Assembly (NCBI RefSeq): GCF_900089455.2
Contig: NZ_LT907988.1
Location: 4,712,001-4,776,000 of the forward strand
DNA: 64,000 nt
Direction of reading: 5' to 3'
Origin: Orrella dioscoreae
Lineage (GTDB): Bacteria; Pseudomonadota; Gammaproteobacteria; Burkholderiales; Burkholderiaceae_B
This document shows, in pieces, positions 16,731 to 26,490 of the stretch. Numbering within the stretch: position 1 is the first letter of the stretch; every line of letters starts with the position of its first letter. The position numbers were made by a program, and so were the translations under genes. Under the pieces are notes generated by a model. The model was not told where the DNA came from. It searched no databases and saw nothing but the letters and a program-made list of their open reading frames with translations.

Positions 16731-17680
16731 GATGACTCGGCGCTCGCCAACAGTCGGCGCACGTCGCGGCAGACACCCTGCGCGGCCAGGATGCCGCCCG
16801 ACAGGTTCCAGACCACGTTGTCCACCGGGAACACACGTCCGGCCCGCACAGCGGCCAGCCGCTGCCACAAGGGATGCCGCTGCCAGGCGTCGAGATTGCG
16901 CTGGACGGCATCGGTGCGCGTGCGCATCAGCACGAAGATCACGTCGGCGTCCAGGAAAGGAATGTTCTCGTGGCTGCCCAGCTTGCGCAGCGGCCCGCGC
17001 TCGCCGGCCTGCACGCGCGTGCGTCCGAAACCCACCGTGCCCAGCACGCCGCCAGAGAAACTGTCGGGCAGGTAAGCACGAACATGGTCCTCCCGGAACT
17101 CGATCACGCTGGCGCGCATCGGCCACTGGGCGCCATGGCGCGCCGCCAGGGTGGCGCCCAGCGCGCGGGCCTCCTGCTCGAAGGCCGCCAGCAAGGCATC
17201 CGCCTGGGCCTCGCGGCCCAGGGCAGCCCCCACCAGCGCGGTGGTGGCACGAAAGTCGTAGACGTCTTCGGCCGCGACGGTGGGTGCGATCCGCGACAGC
17301 AGGCCGTAGATCCGCTCGTTGCGAAACCGCGATGCAACGATGAGATCGGGCGCCAGGTAAACCACGTCTTCCAGGCTGGGCTGGGTTTCCAGGCCAACCA
17401 GCGCAGGCGCGGGCAGGCGTTCGCGCAGATACCGATATACCGGCTTTTCGGTCCATGACTCCACCACACCCACCGGCCGCAAGCCCAGCGCCAGCGCCGC
17501 GTCCGTGGCACCCTGGAAAAGCGTGATGACGCGGGAAGGCTGCCCCGTCAGCGTGGTGTCGCCCAGCGCATGAGCGACCGTGCGGGCTTGCACCGCCCGT
17601 GCCGGCCAGGGCGCGGCCAGGCACAGGCCCGCCGCGCCCAGCAGCAGGCGGCGGCGGTCAGTTCTGGGCAAGCCGTCCAT
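16727..17680 (-). CDS. Iron-siderophore ABC substrate-binding protein with Tat-type signal
   Basis: A 317-residue FecB/FhuD-like periplasmic receptor of the FepB/BtuF fold. The N-terminus DRRRLLLGAAGLCLAAPWP fits a twin-arginine signal rather than a lipoprotein box. Conserved FQGATDAALALGLRPVG and a long helical backbone follow. It lies between the TonB receptor and the permeases. It should carry the ferric siderophore from receptor to inner-membrane permease. The ATG at 17680 is the one just before the signal. Confidence 0.88.
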   Translation of the reverse strand: MDGLPRTDRRRLLLGAAGLCLAAPWPARAVQARTVAHALGDTTLTGQPSRVITLFQGATDAALALGLRPVGVVESWTEKPVYRYLRERLPAPALVGLETQPSLEDVVYLAPDLIVASRFRNERIYGLLSRIAPTVAAEDVYDFRATTALVGAALGREAQADALLAAFEQEARALGATLAARHGAQWPMRASVIEFREDHVRAYLPDSFSGGVLGTVGFGRTRVQAGERGPLRKLGSHENIPFLDADVIFVLMRTRTDAVQRNLDAWQRHPLWQRLAAVRAGRVFPVDNVVWNLSGGILAAQGVCRDVRRLLASAESS

Positions 17681-17715
17681 GACCGATGGCCCGCGCGTCA
17701 CTGCGTCGCCCGGCA

Positions 17716-19830
17716 CTAGAAGCTGAGCGAATAGCCAAGCGTCACCGTGCGGCCGCGGCCCGCGAAATAGCGGGCGGGCTCGACCAATGCGCTCTGCGAG
17801 TAGTAGGTGATGTACTGCTTGTCGAACAGGTTCGACACCGCCAGGCGCATCGTGCCGCGCGGCAGCTTGTACTGCATGGCCGCATCCACCAGCGTGTAGC
17901 CCTCGAAGCGCTTGGCGGGATCGTCGAACCCTCGGTCGAATGCATGCTGCACTTGCAGGAAGGATCCCAGCTTGTCGGTCCAGTCGGCCGACCACGTCGC
18001 GATCAGCCGGTTCGGGGCGACATTCAAGCCATCCAGATGCGCATCCAGCCTGCCGTCGTCGTTGCTGTCGTAACGGCCCCGCGTATAGGCGTAGGACAGC
18101 TTCACGCGATGTGCCTGATTGATGCGATGGCCCACGGCCGCCTCGATGCCCTGGATGCGCGTCTTTTCGCGCGACATCATGAAGGCGCCGTTGACGGGCA
18201 CGATACGCGTGCCGAAGTCGGAGTCGGACTGGAAGACGCTCAGCTCGCCGTCCCAGTCGCCATGGTTCACGCGGGCGCCGACCTCGACGCTCTGCGTCAC
18301 GATGGGTTCCAGGCTGCGCAGGCTGTCGATCGTCGTTCCCGGTGTGTTGATGGCGCGCAGCACCCGGCCCACGTCCGGCATGCCGAAGCCTTCGGAGTAG
18401 CTGCCGAACAGCGTGACGGCCTTGGTGGGGGAATAGACCAGGCCCGCGTTGAACAGCGTGTCATCGAACTTCAGCTTTCCGCCCTGCACGTCGACACGGT
18501 TGTAGCGGGCCAGCGTCTGGTAGCTGTCGATTTCAAGATCCGCCCGTTCGTGCCGCACGCCCGCATGCAGCGTCAGATCGTCGAGCAGACGGAACTCGCC
18601 CTGGGCAAACAGCGACAGGTTGCGGTATTCGGATTCCGGCACGTAGGTGCGGCCGGTACCGTAGAGGTCCTGCTTGCCCTTGTCGATCAAGGTGTCGATA
18701 CCCGCCGTGAGCTTGAACCGGCCGTCCAGCATGCCGTCCTTGCTCAGGCTGATCTTGCTCCCCCATTTGGATGCCGTGGAGCGTGACTGGTCGTACAGCG
18801 TTCCCACGGGCGCGATCAGGGGGTCCTGGAACGTCGACGAGTTGTCCGCGCCGAACAGGCCCTCGAACTCCTGGTTGAACAGCATGGCGTTCAGTTCCAT
18901 GCCCGCCAGATCGTGGTGCACGTATGACAGACTGGACGTCCATACGTCGTTCCAGGCCGGCGTACCGGGCGGGTCGCCGCGCTCGGACGTGGTCGGAATG
19001 CCTTGTTGGCGGTCGCCGGGAATGCCCACGTAGTTGCCTTGGGACTTGATGCGGTAGCGGTTCACGCTGAACTGCAGGCGCTGCTCGTCCGTCAGCCACC
19101 ACCCCAGCTTGCCCATGAAATCGTAGGCCTGCGAATCCATCAGATCGCCTTGCGTGACATCCGCGCCGATCGGGCGCCCCTTGCCGTCACGGTACAGGCC
19201 CTGGTCATCCCAGCTGATCGCGAAGAGATAGTCCAGGTCGTCCGAACGACCGTCTGCGCGATAGCTGGTCTTGTAGCTGAAGCCCTCGCCGTCCAGCTTG
19301 CTGGTCGGCACGGTGGCCTGCACGTCGATGTGCTGGTTGAAGCTGCCGTTCTCGGGACGCCGGGTGACGATGTTGATGGTGCCGCCGGTCGCCCCCAGGC
19401 CATTGATGGCGTTGGCCCCCTGCACGACTTCGATGCGCTCGACCATGCCGAAATCGATGGTGTGCACTTCGCGGCCGGTTGGGCGCAAGGGGTTCGACTG
19501 CGGCACGCCGTCTATGAGGATCAGCGGCGTGCGGCCCCGCAGGGTTTCACCGCTGCCGTTCATCTTGCCCCGGCTGGGGGTGTAGGACGGCAGCAGGTTG
19601 GCCAGCACATCCGAGGAGTTGCCCGAGATCGCCAGCTGTTGCTGGATCTCTTCCTTCTCGATGATGGTCACGCTTTGGGGCGCCTTGTCCGCCGCCATGT
19701 TGGACCGGGACGCCGACACGACCACGGAATCCATGACCTGGACGTCGGTGCCCGACACTTGCGCCTGCGCGGCGCAGATAAAAGCGAAAGGGGCCCAAGC
19801 GGCCCCCAGATAGTAGTACGTCGTCCTCAA
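17716..19830 (-). CDS. TonB-dependent ferric siderophore receptor
   Basis: A 704-residue outer-membrane receptor. A signal peptide ends at AQAQ near residue 24. A TonB-box-like DSVVVSAS is near residue 34. The plug domain follows (LRGRTPLILIDGVPQ, VVQGANAINGLGATGGTINI), then a 22-strand barrel ending in an aromatic Phe (YSLSF). No N-terminal signalling extension and no fecIR genes are present, so surface signalling is unlikely. It is first in the operon and preceded by a candidate Fur box. The exact siderophore cannot be assigned. Confidence 0.92.
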   Translation of the reverse strand: MRTTYYYLGAAWAPFAFICAAQAQVSGTDVQVMDSVVVSASRSNMAADKAPQSVTIIEKEEIQQQLAISGNSSDVLANLLPSYTPSRGKMNGSGETLRGRTPLILIDGVPQSNPLRPTGREVHTIDFGMVERIEVVQGANAINGLGATGGTINIVTRRPENGSFNQHIDVQATVPTSKLDGEGFSYKTSYRADGRSDDLDYLFAISWDDQGLYRDGKGRPIGADVTQGDLMDSQAYDFMGKLGWWLTDEQRLQFSVNRYRIKSQGNYVGIPGDRQQGIPTTSERGDPPGTPAWNDVWTSSLSYVHHDLAGMELNAMLFNQEFEGLFGADNSSTFQDPLIAPVGTLYDQSRSTASKWGSKISLSKDGMLDGRFKLTAGIDTLIDKGKQDLYGTGRTYVPESEYRNLSLFAQGEFRLLDDLTLHAGVRHERADLEIDSYQTLARYNRVDVQGGKLKFDDTLFNAGLVYSPTKAVTLFGSYSEGFGMPDVGRVLRAINTPGTTIDSLRSLEPIVTQSVEVGARVNHGDWDGELSVFQSDSDFGTRIVPVNGAFMMSREKTRIQGIEAAVGHRINQAHRVKLSYAYTRGRYDSNDDGRLDAHLDGLNVAPNRLIATWSADWTDKLGSFLQVQHAFDRGFDDPAKRFEGYTLVDAAMQYKLPRGTMRLAVSNLFDKQYITYYSQSALVEPARYFAGRGRTVTLGYSLSF

Positions 19831-19872
19831 TTGCCTCGCTCCACGACTGCTTGTATCAAACCTCCCCGTAAT

Positions 19873-19891
19873 GTAATCAATAATCGTTATC
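19873..19891. promoter_or_regulatory. Candidate Fur box upstream of the siderophore operon
   Basis: On the minus strand it reads GATAACGATTATTGATTAC, 12 of 19 positions matching the Fur consensus GATAATGATAATCATTATC by my count. It lies 43 bases upstream of the receptor start in a markedly AT-rich island, the expected place for iron repression. Confidence 0.65.
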
Positions 19892-19972
19892 GATGATGTT
19901 TGTATTGGTAAATACGCTTTCCCGGCACCAGGAACGTCCGGGAAAGCGCGCCACGCCAGTCTCCCGGGCGGC

Positions 19973-21520
19973 TCAGCTCACCACGCCGATGTTCCAGGGC
20001 ACGAACTCATGGTCGCCCAGCCCCAGGTCTTCGCTCTTGGTGTGTTCGCCCGAGGCTACCTTCAGGATCCGCGCGAAGATGCGCTCGCCCACTTCCTGCA
20101 GGCTGGCCGTGCCGTCCAGGATCTCGCCGCAGTTCAGGTCCATGTCTTCGGTCAGGCGCTGGTACATCGGCGTGTTGGTCGCCAGCTTGATGGACGGCAC
20201 GGGCTTGGCGCCGAACATCGAGCCACGGCCGGTGGTGAAGCAGATGATGTTCGCGCCGCCCGCGATCTGCCCCGTGGCCGAGACGGGATCGAAGCCCGGC
20301 GTGTCCATGAAGACCAGCCCCGGCTGCGTGACCGGCTCGGCATAGCGGTAGACCTCCATCAGGCCGGTCGTGCCGCCTTTCATCGAAGAACCCAGCGACT
20401 TCTCGAAGATGTTGGCCAGCCCGCCCATCTGGTTGCCCGGACTGACCTTGCCGTTGATCTGCACGTCGCGGCCAGGCGAGTACTCCTCCTTCCACCAGCG
20501 GATGCGTTGCACCAGCTTCTCGCCCACTTCGCGGCTGCGCGCGCGCGAGGTCAGCGTATGCTCCACGCCATAGATCTCCGGCGTCTCCGACAGGATCGCC
20601 GTGCCGCCATGCCGCACCAGGATGTCCATGGCCGCGCCCAGCGCCGGGTTGGCGGTGATGGACGAGAAGCCATCCGAGCCGCCGCACTGCAGGCCGATCT
20701 TCAGGTGGCTGGCCGGCACGCTGCTGCGCCGCGCGGCGTTCGCCTCGGGCAGCAGGGCCTCGATGGCCGCGATGCCGCCTTCGATGGTCTTGCGCGTGCC
20801 GCCCGTCTCCTGCATCACGAAGGCATGCAGGCGCGCGCCCGCCGACAGCCCCTGGTCTTCCAGCAGCTGGTGCAGCTGGTTGCGTTCACAGCCCAGCCCC
20901 ACCACCAGCACCGCCGCGAAGTTGGGATGCCTGGCATAGCCGCCCAGGGTGCGGCGCAGCAGGTCCATGGGCTCGCCCGACATCTCCATGCCGCAGCCCA
21001 TGCCATGCGTCATCGCGACCACCCCGTCGACATTGGGCCAGGCCGCCAGGCGCGTCTCGTCGAACGCGTCGGCGATGCGATGCGCCACCGTGGCCGAACA
21101 GTTCACCGTCGACAGCACTCCGATGTAGTTGCGCGTACCGACCTCGCCATTGGCGCGCACATAGCCCTGGAAGGTGGCCTGCCTTTCCGCCGGCAACAGG
21201 GCCGTGGGCACGTAGTCCCGGCCATGCGCGTAGTCGCGGTCGAACTCGCGGAAATCGGTGTTGTGCGAGTGCAGGTAGGTGCCCGCGGCGATGTCGGTCG
21301 CCGCGAAGCCGATACAGACGTTGTACTTCAGGATGGGCTCGCCGGCCTTCAGGTCGCGGGCGGCCAGCTTGTGGCCGGCGGGCACCTGGCTGCGCGCCGT
21401 GAAGCCTTCGCTGGGCACGTCGGTGCCCAGGCCCACGGGTACGCGGGCAACCACCACGTTGTCGGAAGGATGCAGGCGGATCACCGGACCGGTAACGCGC
21501 TTTTCAGAGAATTCGATCAT
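19973..21520 (-). CDS. UxaA/GarD-family sugar-acid dehydratase (altronate or galactarate dehydratase)
   Basis: A 515-residue protein with an N-terminal SAF domain (about residues 10-85; VVVARVPVGLGTDV, AGHKLAARDLKAGEPILKY). The large UxaA catalytic region follows (GTRNYIGVLSTVNCSATVA, THGMGCGMEM, GLQCGGSDGFSSITANPALG). The family uses iron to dehydrate sugar acids such as D-altronate or galactarate. It follows a Bug receptor gene by 69 bases, so the pair probably handles one sugar acid. Confidence 0.85.
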   Translation of the reverse strand: MIEFSEKRVTGPVIRLHPSDNVVVARVPVGLGTDVPSEGFTARSQVPAGHKLAARDLKAGEPILKYNVCIGFAATDIAAGTYLHSHNTDFREFDRDYAHGRDYVPTALLPAERQATFQGYVRANGEVGTRNYIGVLSTVNCSATVAHRIADAFDETRLAAWPNVDGVVAMTHGMGCGMEMSGEPMDLLRRTLGGYARHPNFAAVLVVGLGCERNQLHQLLEDQGLSAGARLHAFVMQETGGTRKTIEGGIAAIEALLPEANAARRSSVPASHLKIGLQCGGSDGFSSITANPALGAAMDILVRHGGTAILSETPEIYGVEHTLTSRARSREVGEKLVQRIRWWKEEYSPGRDVQINGKVSPGNQMGGLANIFEKSLGSSMKGGTTGLMEVYRYAEPVTQPGLVFMDTPGFDPVSATGQIAGGANIICFTTGRGSMFGAKPVPSIKLATNTPMYQRLTEDMDLNCGEILDGTASLQEVGERIFARILKVASGEHTKSEDLGLGDHEFVPWNIGVVS

Positions 21521-21556
21521 GGCTGGACTCTTGGGAAGAACTTGCGGGAGCGATCA

Positions 21557-21580
21557 CGGCCGGCCGGGCCAGGCCGGCCG
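21557..21580. repeat. Intercistronic perfect hairpin
   Basis: CGGCCGGCC (21557-21565) and GGCCGGCCG (21572-21580) form a nine-base GC stem with a six-base loop between the Bug receptor and dehydratase genes. There is no T run. It could stabilise the receptor message 3' end or attenuate read-through into the dehydratase; this is inference. Confidence 0.55.
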
Positions 21581-21589
21581 GCGGGGCAC

Positions 21590-22621
21590 TTACTCGGGAC
21601 GCAGGCCCATTTCCTTGATGGCCTTGTCCCAGCGGGGCGTCTCGGTGTCGAGCATGCGCTTGAAGTCCTGGGGCGTGCTGCCGATGAGGGTCAGCCCCTG
21701 TTCGTCCAGGTTGCGGCGCAGGCCGGGGTCCTTCAGCGCGGTCAGGATCGCATCGCTCAGCCTGGCCAGCACGGGCTCGGGCAGCTTGGCGGGCGCGAAG
21801 ATGCCGTACCAGGTCAGCACGTCGAAGTCCTTGAAACCCGACTCGGCCATCGTGGGCACGTCGGCCATCTTGGGATGGCGCTCGAGGCTGCTGACGGCCA
21901 GGGCGCGCAGCTTGCCGTTCTGCACGTGCGACTGCGCGACCGGCAGGTTCGCGAACATGAAGGGCACGTGGCCGCCCAGCACGTCGGCCAGCGCGGCGGA
22001 TTCGCCCTTGTAGGGCACGTGGGTCACGTCCACGCCGATCATCTTCTTGTAGAGCTCGCCCGCGATGTGCTGCGGTCCGCCCTGGCCCGACGAGGCATAG
22101 GTGACGTTGCCCGCGCCCTTGGCCTTCAGCTCCGCCGTCAGTTCGGCCACCGTGGTGGCCTTCACCATGTCGGGGTTGACCACCAGCAGGAGCGGCATCG
22201 ACACCATCTGCGAGACGGGCGTGAAGTCGGCCAGCGGATTGAACGGCAACTTCGGGTACATGGCGGGCGCGACGATCAGGGTCGACTGCGAGCCCAGGAA
22301 CAGGGAATAGCCGTCAGCCGGCGAGCGCGCGACGTTGTCGGCGGCAATCGTGCCCGTCGCGCCGGGGCGGTTCTCGACCACCACCTGCTGCCCCAATTGC
22401 TCGGACATCTTCGCGCCCACCAGCCGCGCCACGACGTCGGCGCCGCCACCGGGCGCAAAGCCCACGACCACGCGCAAGGGCTTGGTGGGAAAGTCAGCCG
22501 CCACGGCCAGGGGCGCCGCGCCCATCGCCAGCGCGGCCGCCGCCGCGCCGGTACAGGCGCGCACCAGCCCCGGCAGACGTGCAAAGGGAAACGCGCCCAC
22601 GGCGCGCAAAGTCGTCTTCAT
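21590..22621 (-). CDS. Bug-family (TctC) periplasmic solute-binding protein
   Basis: A 343-residue receptor with a signal peptide ending near AVAADFPTKP and the Bug signature (LRVVVGFAPGGGADVVARLV, VVENRPGATG, HVPYKGESAALADVLGG). These receptors serve tripartite tricarboxylate transporters and are massively expanded in Bordetella and relatives. No TctA or TctB membrane partner is in the window. The next gene is a sugar-acid dehydratase, which suggests a sugar-acid ligand. Confidence 0.93.
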   Translation of the reverse strand: MKTTLRAVGAFPFARLPGLVRACTGAAAAALAMGAAPLAVAADFPTKPLRVVVGFAPGGGADVVARLVGAKMSEQLGQQVVVENRPGATGTIAADNVARSPADGYSLFLGSQSTLIVAPAMYPKLPFNPLADFTPVSQMVSMPLLLVVNPDMVKATTVAELTAELKAKGAGNVTYASSGQGGPQHIAGELYKKMIGVDVTHVPYKGESAALADVLGGHVPFMFANLPVAQSHVQNGKLRALAVSSLERHPKMADVPTMAESGFKDFDVLTWYGIFAPAKLPEPVLARLSDAILTALKDPGLRRNLDEQGLTLIGSTPQDFKRMLDTETPRWDKAIKEMGLRPE

Positions 22622-22772
22622 GCCTTGTCTCCTTGTGGTTGTCCTGACGCGCCGATCTCCGCCGGCGCGTGGGTACTACGAAGAGACGATTCTGAAGAGC
22701 GCCGGAAGCGGGAACAAGCTTCTTCCGGTATGTTCAATCGATAAGGATTTTATGGATTGAAGACAAGCGCCC

Positions 22773-22800
22773 AAAACAAAGGCCGGGCAAAAACCCGGCC
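22773..22800 (-). terminator. Rho-independent terminator of lipA
   Basis: GGCCGGG (22781-22787) and CCCGGCC (22794-22800) form a seven-base stem with a short loop. On the minus strand it is followed by TTTGTTTT. It ends leftward transcription from the lipB-lipA side. Confidence 0.8.
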
Positions 22801-22825
22801 AAAAAAACAAAACCCACAAGGCAAG

Positions 22826-22864
22826 CCCCCTGGGGGGGGGAGCCGCGCCAGCGCCTCGGGGGGG
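22826..22864. repeat. Dispersed intergenic repeat, copy A (short)
   Basis: A C run, a G run, GCGCCAGCGCCTC and a final G run, abutting the lipA stop codon. It shares its core with copies at 28594-28677 and 53081-53170. Only the core is present here, and the lipA terminator lies directly beyond. Confidence 0.7.
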
Positions 22865-23869
22865 TTACTGCACCCCGGCGGCGTGCGCCTGTTCGTCGGC
22901 GTGATACGACGAACGCACCATTGCCCCCACCGCCGCATGCGAGAAGCCCATCGCATACGCCTCCCGCTCGAACATGGCGAAGGTGTCGGGGTGGACGTAG
23001 CGCAGCACCGGCAGGTGGTGCTCGGACGGCTGCAGGTACTGGCCGATGGTGAGCATGTCGACGTTGTGGGCGCGCATGTCGCGCATGACCTGGAGGATTT
23101 CCTCGTCGGTCTCGCCCAGGCCCAGCATCAGGCCCGACTTGGTGGGCACCTCGGGATGCAGCGCCTTGAAGTCGGCCAGCAGGCGCAGCGAATGCGCGTA
23201 GTCCGAACCGGGGCGCGCCTGCTTGTAGAGACGCGGCACGGTCTCCAGGTTGTGGTTCATGACATCGGGCGGGCCGGCGTTCAGGATGTCCAGCGCACGG
23301 TCCAGGCGGCCGCGGAAGTCGGGCACCAGCACCTCGATGCGGGTGTTGGGCGACAGCTCCCGCACGTGGCGGATGCACTCGACGAAGTGGGCGGCGCCGC
23401 CGTCACGCAGGTCGTCGCGGTCCACCGACGTGATGACGACGTACGACAGCTTCAGGGCGGCGATGGTGCGCGCCAGGTTCAGCGGCTCTTGCGTATCCAG
23501 CGGATCGGGGCGGCCATGGCCCACATCACAGAAGGGGCAGCGGCGCGTGCACTTGTCCCCCATGATCATGAAGGTGGCCGTGCCCTTGCCGAAGCACTCG
23601 CCGATGTTGGGGCAGGAGGCTTCCTCACAGACCGTGTGCAGGTTGTGCTCGCGCAGGATGCGCTTGATGTCGTAGAAGCGCGACCCCGGCGCGGCGGCCT
23701 TCACGCGGATCCATTCGGGCTTCTTCAGGCGTTCGACCGGAATGACCTTGATGGGAATGCGCGCGGTCTTGGCTTGGGCTTTCTGCTTCTGGGTCGCGTC
23801 GTAGGCGGGCGCGGGGGCCGGCGTGTCCGTGACGGCAGGAGTCGAGGACGGCTGGACGGGCGTGGACAT
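22865..23869 (-). CDS. lipA: LipA, lipoyl synthase
   Basis: A 334-residue radical SAM enzyme. The auxiliary cluster motif is [12 protein letters not shown] and the radical SAM motif is [11 protein letters not shown]. The C-terminus includes the conserved RSSYHADEQ. It inserts two sulfurs into protein-bound octanoyl groups. A 50-residue Ala/Pro/Thr-rich N-terminus precedes the enzyme. The ATG at 23869 was chosen over a longer proline-rich extension. It is downstream of lipB in the same direction. Confidence 0.96.
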   Translation of the reverse strand: MSTPVQPSSTPAVTDTPAPAPAYDATQKQKAQAKTARIPIKVIPVERLKKPEWIRVKAAAPGSRFYDIKRILREHNLHTVCEEASCPNIGECFGKGTATFMIMGDKCTRRCPFCDVGHGRPDPLDTQEPLNLARTIAALKLSYVVITSVDRDDLRDGGAAHFVECIRHVRELSPNTRIEVLVPDFRGRLDRALDILNAGPPDVMNHNLETVPRLYKQARPGSDYAHSLRLLADFKALHPEVPTKSGLMLGLGETDEEILQVMRDMRAHNVDMLTIGQYLQPSEHHLPVLRYVHPDTFAMFEREAYAMGFSHAAVGAMVRSSYHADEQAHAAGVQ

Positions 23870-24006
23870 AGGCTTACCTGGCACAGGGGGCGGACCGCCA
23901 GGCGGGCCGACCACAACGAAGGGAAACAACCAGTGTACCGCCCCGGGCGGCCGCCCCCAAACCGTCGGGCGAGCGCAACAGCGCTTGACTGACGCTGGCG
24001 GCGGCT

Positions 24007-24672
24007 TCAGGCCGGGCTTGCAGCCTTGCGGCAGATCCGCGCCACGCGCGGCGCCAGCAGCGCGGCCGCCTCTTCCAGCCCGAGGCGCGGACCGCAGGCG
24101 GCCAGGTCGACGGTCTGCAACCCTTCATAACCACAGGGATTGATGCCGGCGAACGGCGCGAGGTCCATGTCCACGTTCAGCGCCAGTCCGTGGTAGGCCC
24201 GGCCGTTGGAGACCTTGATCCCCAGGGCCGAGATCTTGGCCAGCCCGGGCGCATGGCCGGCGGGCGCCGCGACATAGACGCCGGGCGCGCCCGGCTTGCG
24301 ACAGGCCGCGACATCCAGCGCGGCCAGCATGTCGATGACGGCCTGTTCCAGCGAGAAGACGAACTCCTTCACCAGCAGGCCCGCGCGGCGCAGGTCCACC
24401 AGCGTGTAGACCATGAGCTGGCCCGGCCCGTGATAAGTGACCTGCCCACCCCGGTCGGTACGCACGACCGGGATGCCGGCAGGGTTCAGGACGTGTTCGG
24501 ACCGGCCGGCCTGGCCTTGCGTGTAGACGGGAGCGTGTTCCGCCAGCCACAGCGCGTCGGGCGTGGCGGCGTCGCGCGCCAGTGTGAAGTCGCGCATGGC
24601 CTGCCAGACCGGCAGGTAGTCCGCCGGCCGGGCCAGCCACTGGGCGGCAGGCGGATCCATGAGCAGGGACAC
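24007..24672 (-). CDS. lipB: LipB, octanoyl-ACP:protein octanoyltransferase
   Basis: A 221-residue enzyme with [15 protein letters not shown] and the catalytic Cys in [15 protein letters not shown], plus the conserved Lys in [12 protein letters not shown]. It moves octanoate from ACP to lipoyl domains, supplying the substrate for LipA downstream. The gene order dacC-ybeD-lipB-lipA resembles the E. coli dacA-ybeD-lipB-lipA region. Confidence 0.95.
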   Translation of the reverse strand: MSLLMDPPAAQWLARPADYLPVWQAMRDFTLARDAATPDALWLAEHAPVYTQGQAGRSEHVLNPAGIPVVRTDRGGQVTYHGPGQLMVYTLVDLRRAGLLVKEFVFSLEQAVIDMLAALDVAACRKPGAPGVYVAAPAGHAPGLAKISALGIKVSNGRAYHGLALNVDMDLAPFAGINPCGYEGLQTVDLAACGPRLGLEEAAALLAPRVARICRKAASPA

Positions 24673-24683
24673 GGCGGCGCTTG

Positions 24684-24959
24684 CTAGAGGACCACGGACA
24701 CCATGGGGTGGCCGTGCAGCGCGCGATACAGCGCGTCGAGCTGCTCGCGCGAGGTGGCGCGCACCGTGAAGGTCAGGCCGATGTAGTTGCCCCCCTTGCT
24801 GGGTCGCATCTCGACCGTGGCCGGGTCGAAGCCGGGGTCGTGCTGCAGCACGACTTCGGTGAGGACCTGGGCCAGCTCGGGATGCTGGCGGCCCATGACC
24901 TTGATCGGGAAGTCGGAGGGATACTCGATCAGGGACTGTTCGGGCGGGATGTTCTGCAT
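24684..24959 (-). CDS. DUF493 (YbeD-like) protein
   Basis: A 91-residue protein with [11 protein letters not shown] at the start and the beta-alpha ending [10 protein letters not shown] that defines DUF493/YbeD. It has an ACT-like fold and a suspected regulatory role in lipoate metabolism, but its biochemical function is unknown. It sits between dacC and lipB as in many proteobacteria. Confidence 0.9.
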   Translation of the reverse strand: MQNIPPEQSLIEYPSDFPIKVMGRQHPELAQVLTEVVLQHDPGFDPATVEMRPSKGGNYIGLTFTVRATSREQLDALYRALHGHPMVSVVL

Positions 24960-24969
24960 GGCGGCAGCC

Positions 24970-26214
24970 CTATTGGAACCAGCGCTTGACGGTGTCGGCG
25001 AGACGGCCGAAGAAGCCGGCGCGCTCGACGGTTTCCTTGACCACCAGCGGTTCGACGCGCAGGGTCTTGCCATCCAGGGTCAGCGCCACGGTGCCGATGG
25101 CCTGGCCCTGCTCCAGCGGGGCGACCAGCGGATCAGGGCGCTGGGCCACGGGCTTGACCTCGCCCGAACGGCCGCGCGGCACGGTGACCCAGACGGGTTC
25201 GGCGGTGCCGAGCTTCACGGTTTCGGCCTTGCCTTCCCAGATGCGTGCCTCGATGGCGGGCTGGCTGGCGTCGAAGAGCTTGAGCGTGTCGAAGTTCTGG
25301 AAGCTCCAGTTCATGAGCTTCAGGCTTTCCTCGGCGCGGGTGGCTTCGCTGTCGGTGCCCACCACGACGGTCAGGATGCGGCGGTCGCCGCGCATGGCCG
25401 TGGCCACCAGGCAGTAACCGGCGGACTCCGTGTGGCCGGTCTTCATGCCGTCCACCGAGGGGTCGGCCCATAGCAGGCGGTTGCGGTTGGACTGCGTGAT
25501 GCCGTTATAGGTGAAGTCGCGCTGCTTGTAATAGTGGAAATGCTTGGGGTGGTTCACGATCAGGTGCGTGGCCAAGGTGGCCAGGTCGCGCACCGAAGTG
25601 ACGTGCTGCGGGTCGGGCAGGCCCGTGGCGTTCATGAAGTGCGTGCGGCTCATGCCCAGCCGCTTCGCTTCCTGGTTCATCAGCGTGGCGAAGGCCGACT
25701 CGCTGCCGGCGACGGCCTCGGCCACCGCGACGGAGGCGTCATTGCCGGATTGCACGATCACGCCCTGCAGCAGCTGCTCGACCGTCACGGGCTTGCGCGG
25801 CTCGATGAACATGCGCGAGCCGCCCGTCTTCCAGGCGGCTTCCGAGACGTTGACCTGCTGCTCGAGCGAGAGACGGTTCTCGTCGACGGCGGTGAACGCC
25901 ACGAAGGCGGTCATGATCTTGGTGAGCGAGGCCGGCTCGACCTGCTGGTCGGGGTTGGACGCGGCCAGCACCTGTCCGCTGGTGACGTCGATGGAGATCC
26001 AGGCGCGGGCGGCGATGGCCGGCGCGGGAATGGTCGAGAGTTCGGAAACCGGCACGACGGTCGAGCCCGCGCCTGTGTCACGGCCAGTCTGCGCCACCTG
26101 CGGATTCTGGCTCTGGGCAGGCGCAAGCGCCGGCGCCATCGCCAGGAGCAGGCCGGCCAGCGCAAGGCGGGCGGCGGAGAACGGGAGTCGCGCGGCGGCA
26201 GGGAAATTCGTCAT
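24970..26214 (-). CDS. dacC: D-alanyl-D-alanine carboxypeptidase (PBP5/6 family)
   Basis: A 414-residue low-molecular-weight penicillin-binding protein. A signal peptide (LALAGLLLAMAPALAPAQ) precedes the active-site motifs SLTK, SGN and KTG (DGMKTGHTESAGY). A beta-sandwich C-terminal domain and an amphipathic C-terminal helix (LADTVKRWFQ) for inner-membrane attachment follow. It trims the terminal D-Ala of peptidoglycan pentapeptides. ATG at 26220 is an equally possible start two codons earlier. Confidence 0.92.
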   Translation of the reverse strand: MTNFPAAARLPFSAARLALAGLLLAMAPALAPAQSQNPQVAQTGRDTGAGSTVVPVSELSTIPAPAIAARAWISIDVTSGQVLAASNPDQQVEPASLTKIMTAFVAFTAVDENRLSLEQQVNVSEAAWKTGGSRMFIEPRKPVTVEQLLQGVIVQSGNDASVAVAEAVAGSESAFATLMNQEAKRLGMSRTHFMNATGLPDPQHVTSVRDLATLATHLIVNHPKHFHYYKQRDFTYNGITQSNRNRLLWADPSVDGMKTGHTESAGYCLVATAMRGDRRILTVVVGTDSEATRAEESLKLMNWSFQNFDTLKLFDASQPAIEARIWEGKAETVKLGTAEPVWVTVPRGRSGEVKPVAQRPDPLVAPLEQGQAIGTVALTLDGKTLRVEPLVVKETVERAGFFGRLADTVKRWFQ

Positions 26215-26490
26215 GAGCATCGCAATAAAGGGTAGGAAGTGTCGGCGCAGGCACGCGGGAACGCTTTCCGCGGCGCCGAGGCTCGTCATTATAGGCAGGC
26301 TGTCCGACCCGCTCATGGCCAAAGGGTTCCGCGCAGTGCACCCGGGCGTCACGGATATGCAACCCGATGCAACAGCAACCCTGGGATTCTTTGGCCACGG
26401 CCCGTCCGCCGCAGCGGACTGCCTACGCTATGATTAGCCGCCCTTTTCCCCCTGGCCAGCCTTGTTCACGCACGCCCCGCATGCCCCCGT

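Noticed and set aside
20009-22744. A 911-codon open frame on the plus strand opposite the dehydratase and Bug genes
   Set aside because: It is antisense to two genes with clear family motifs, has the His/Gln/Arg-rich look of a GC-rich complementary frame, and shows no domain.
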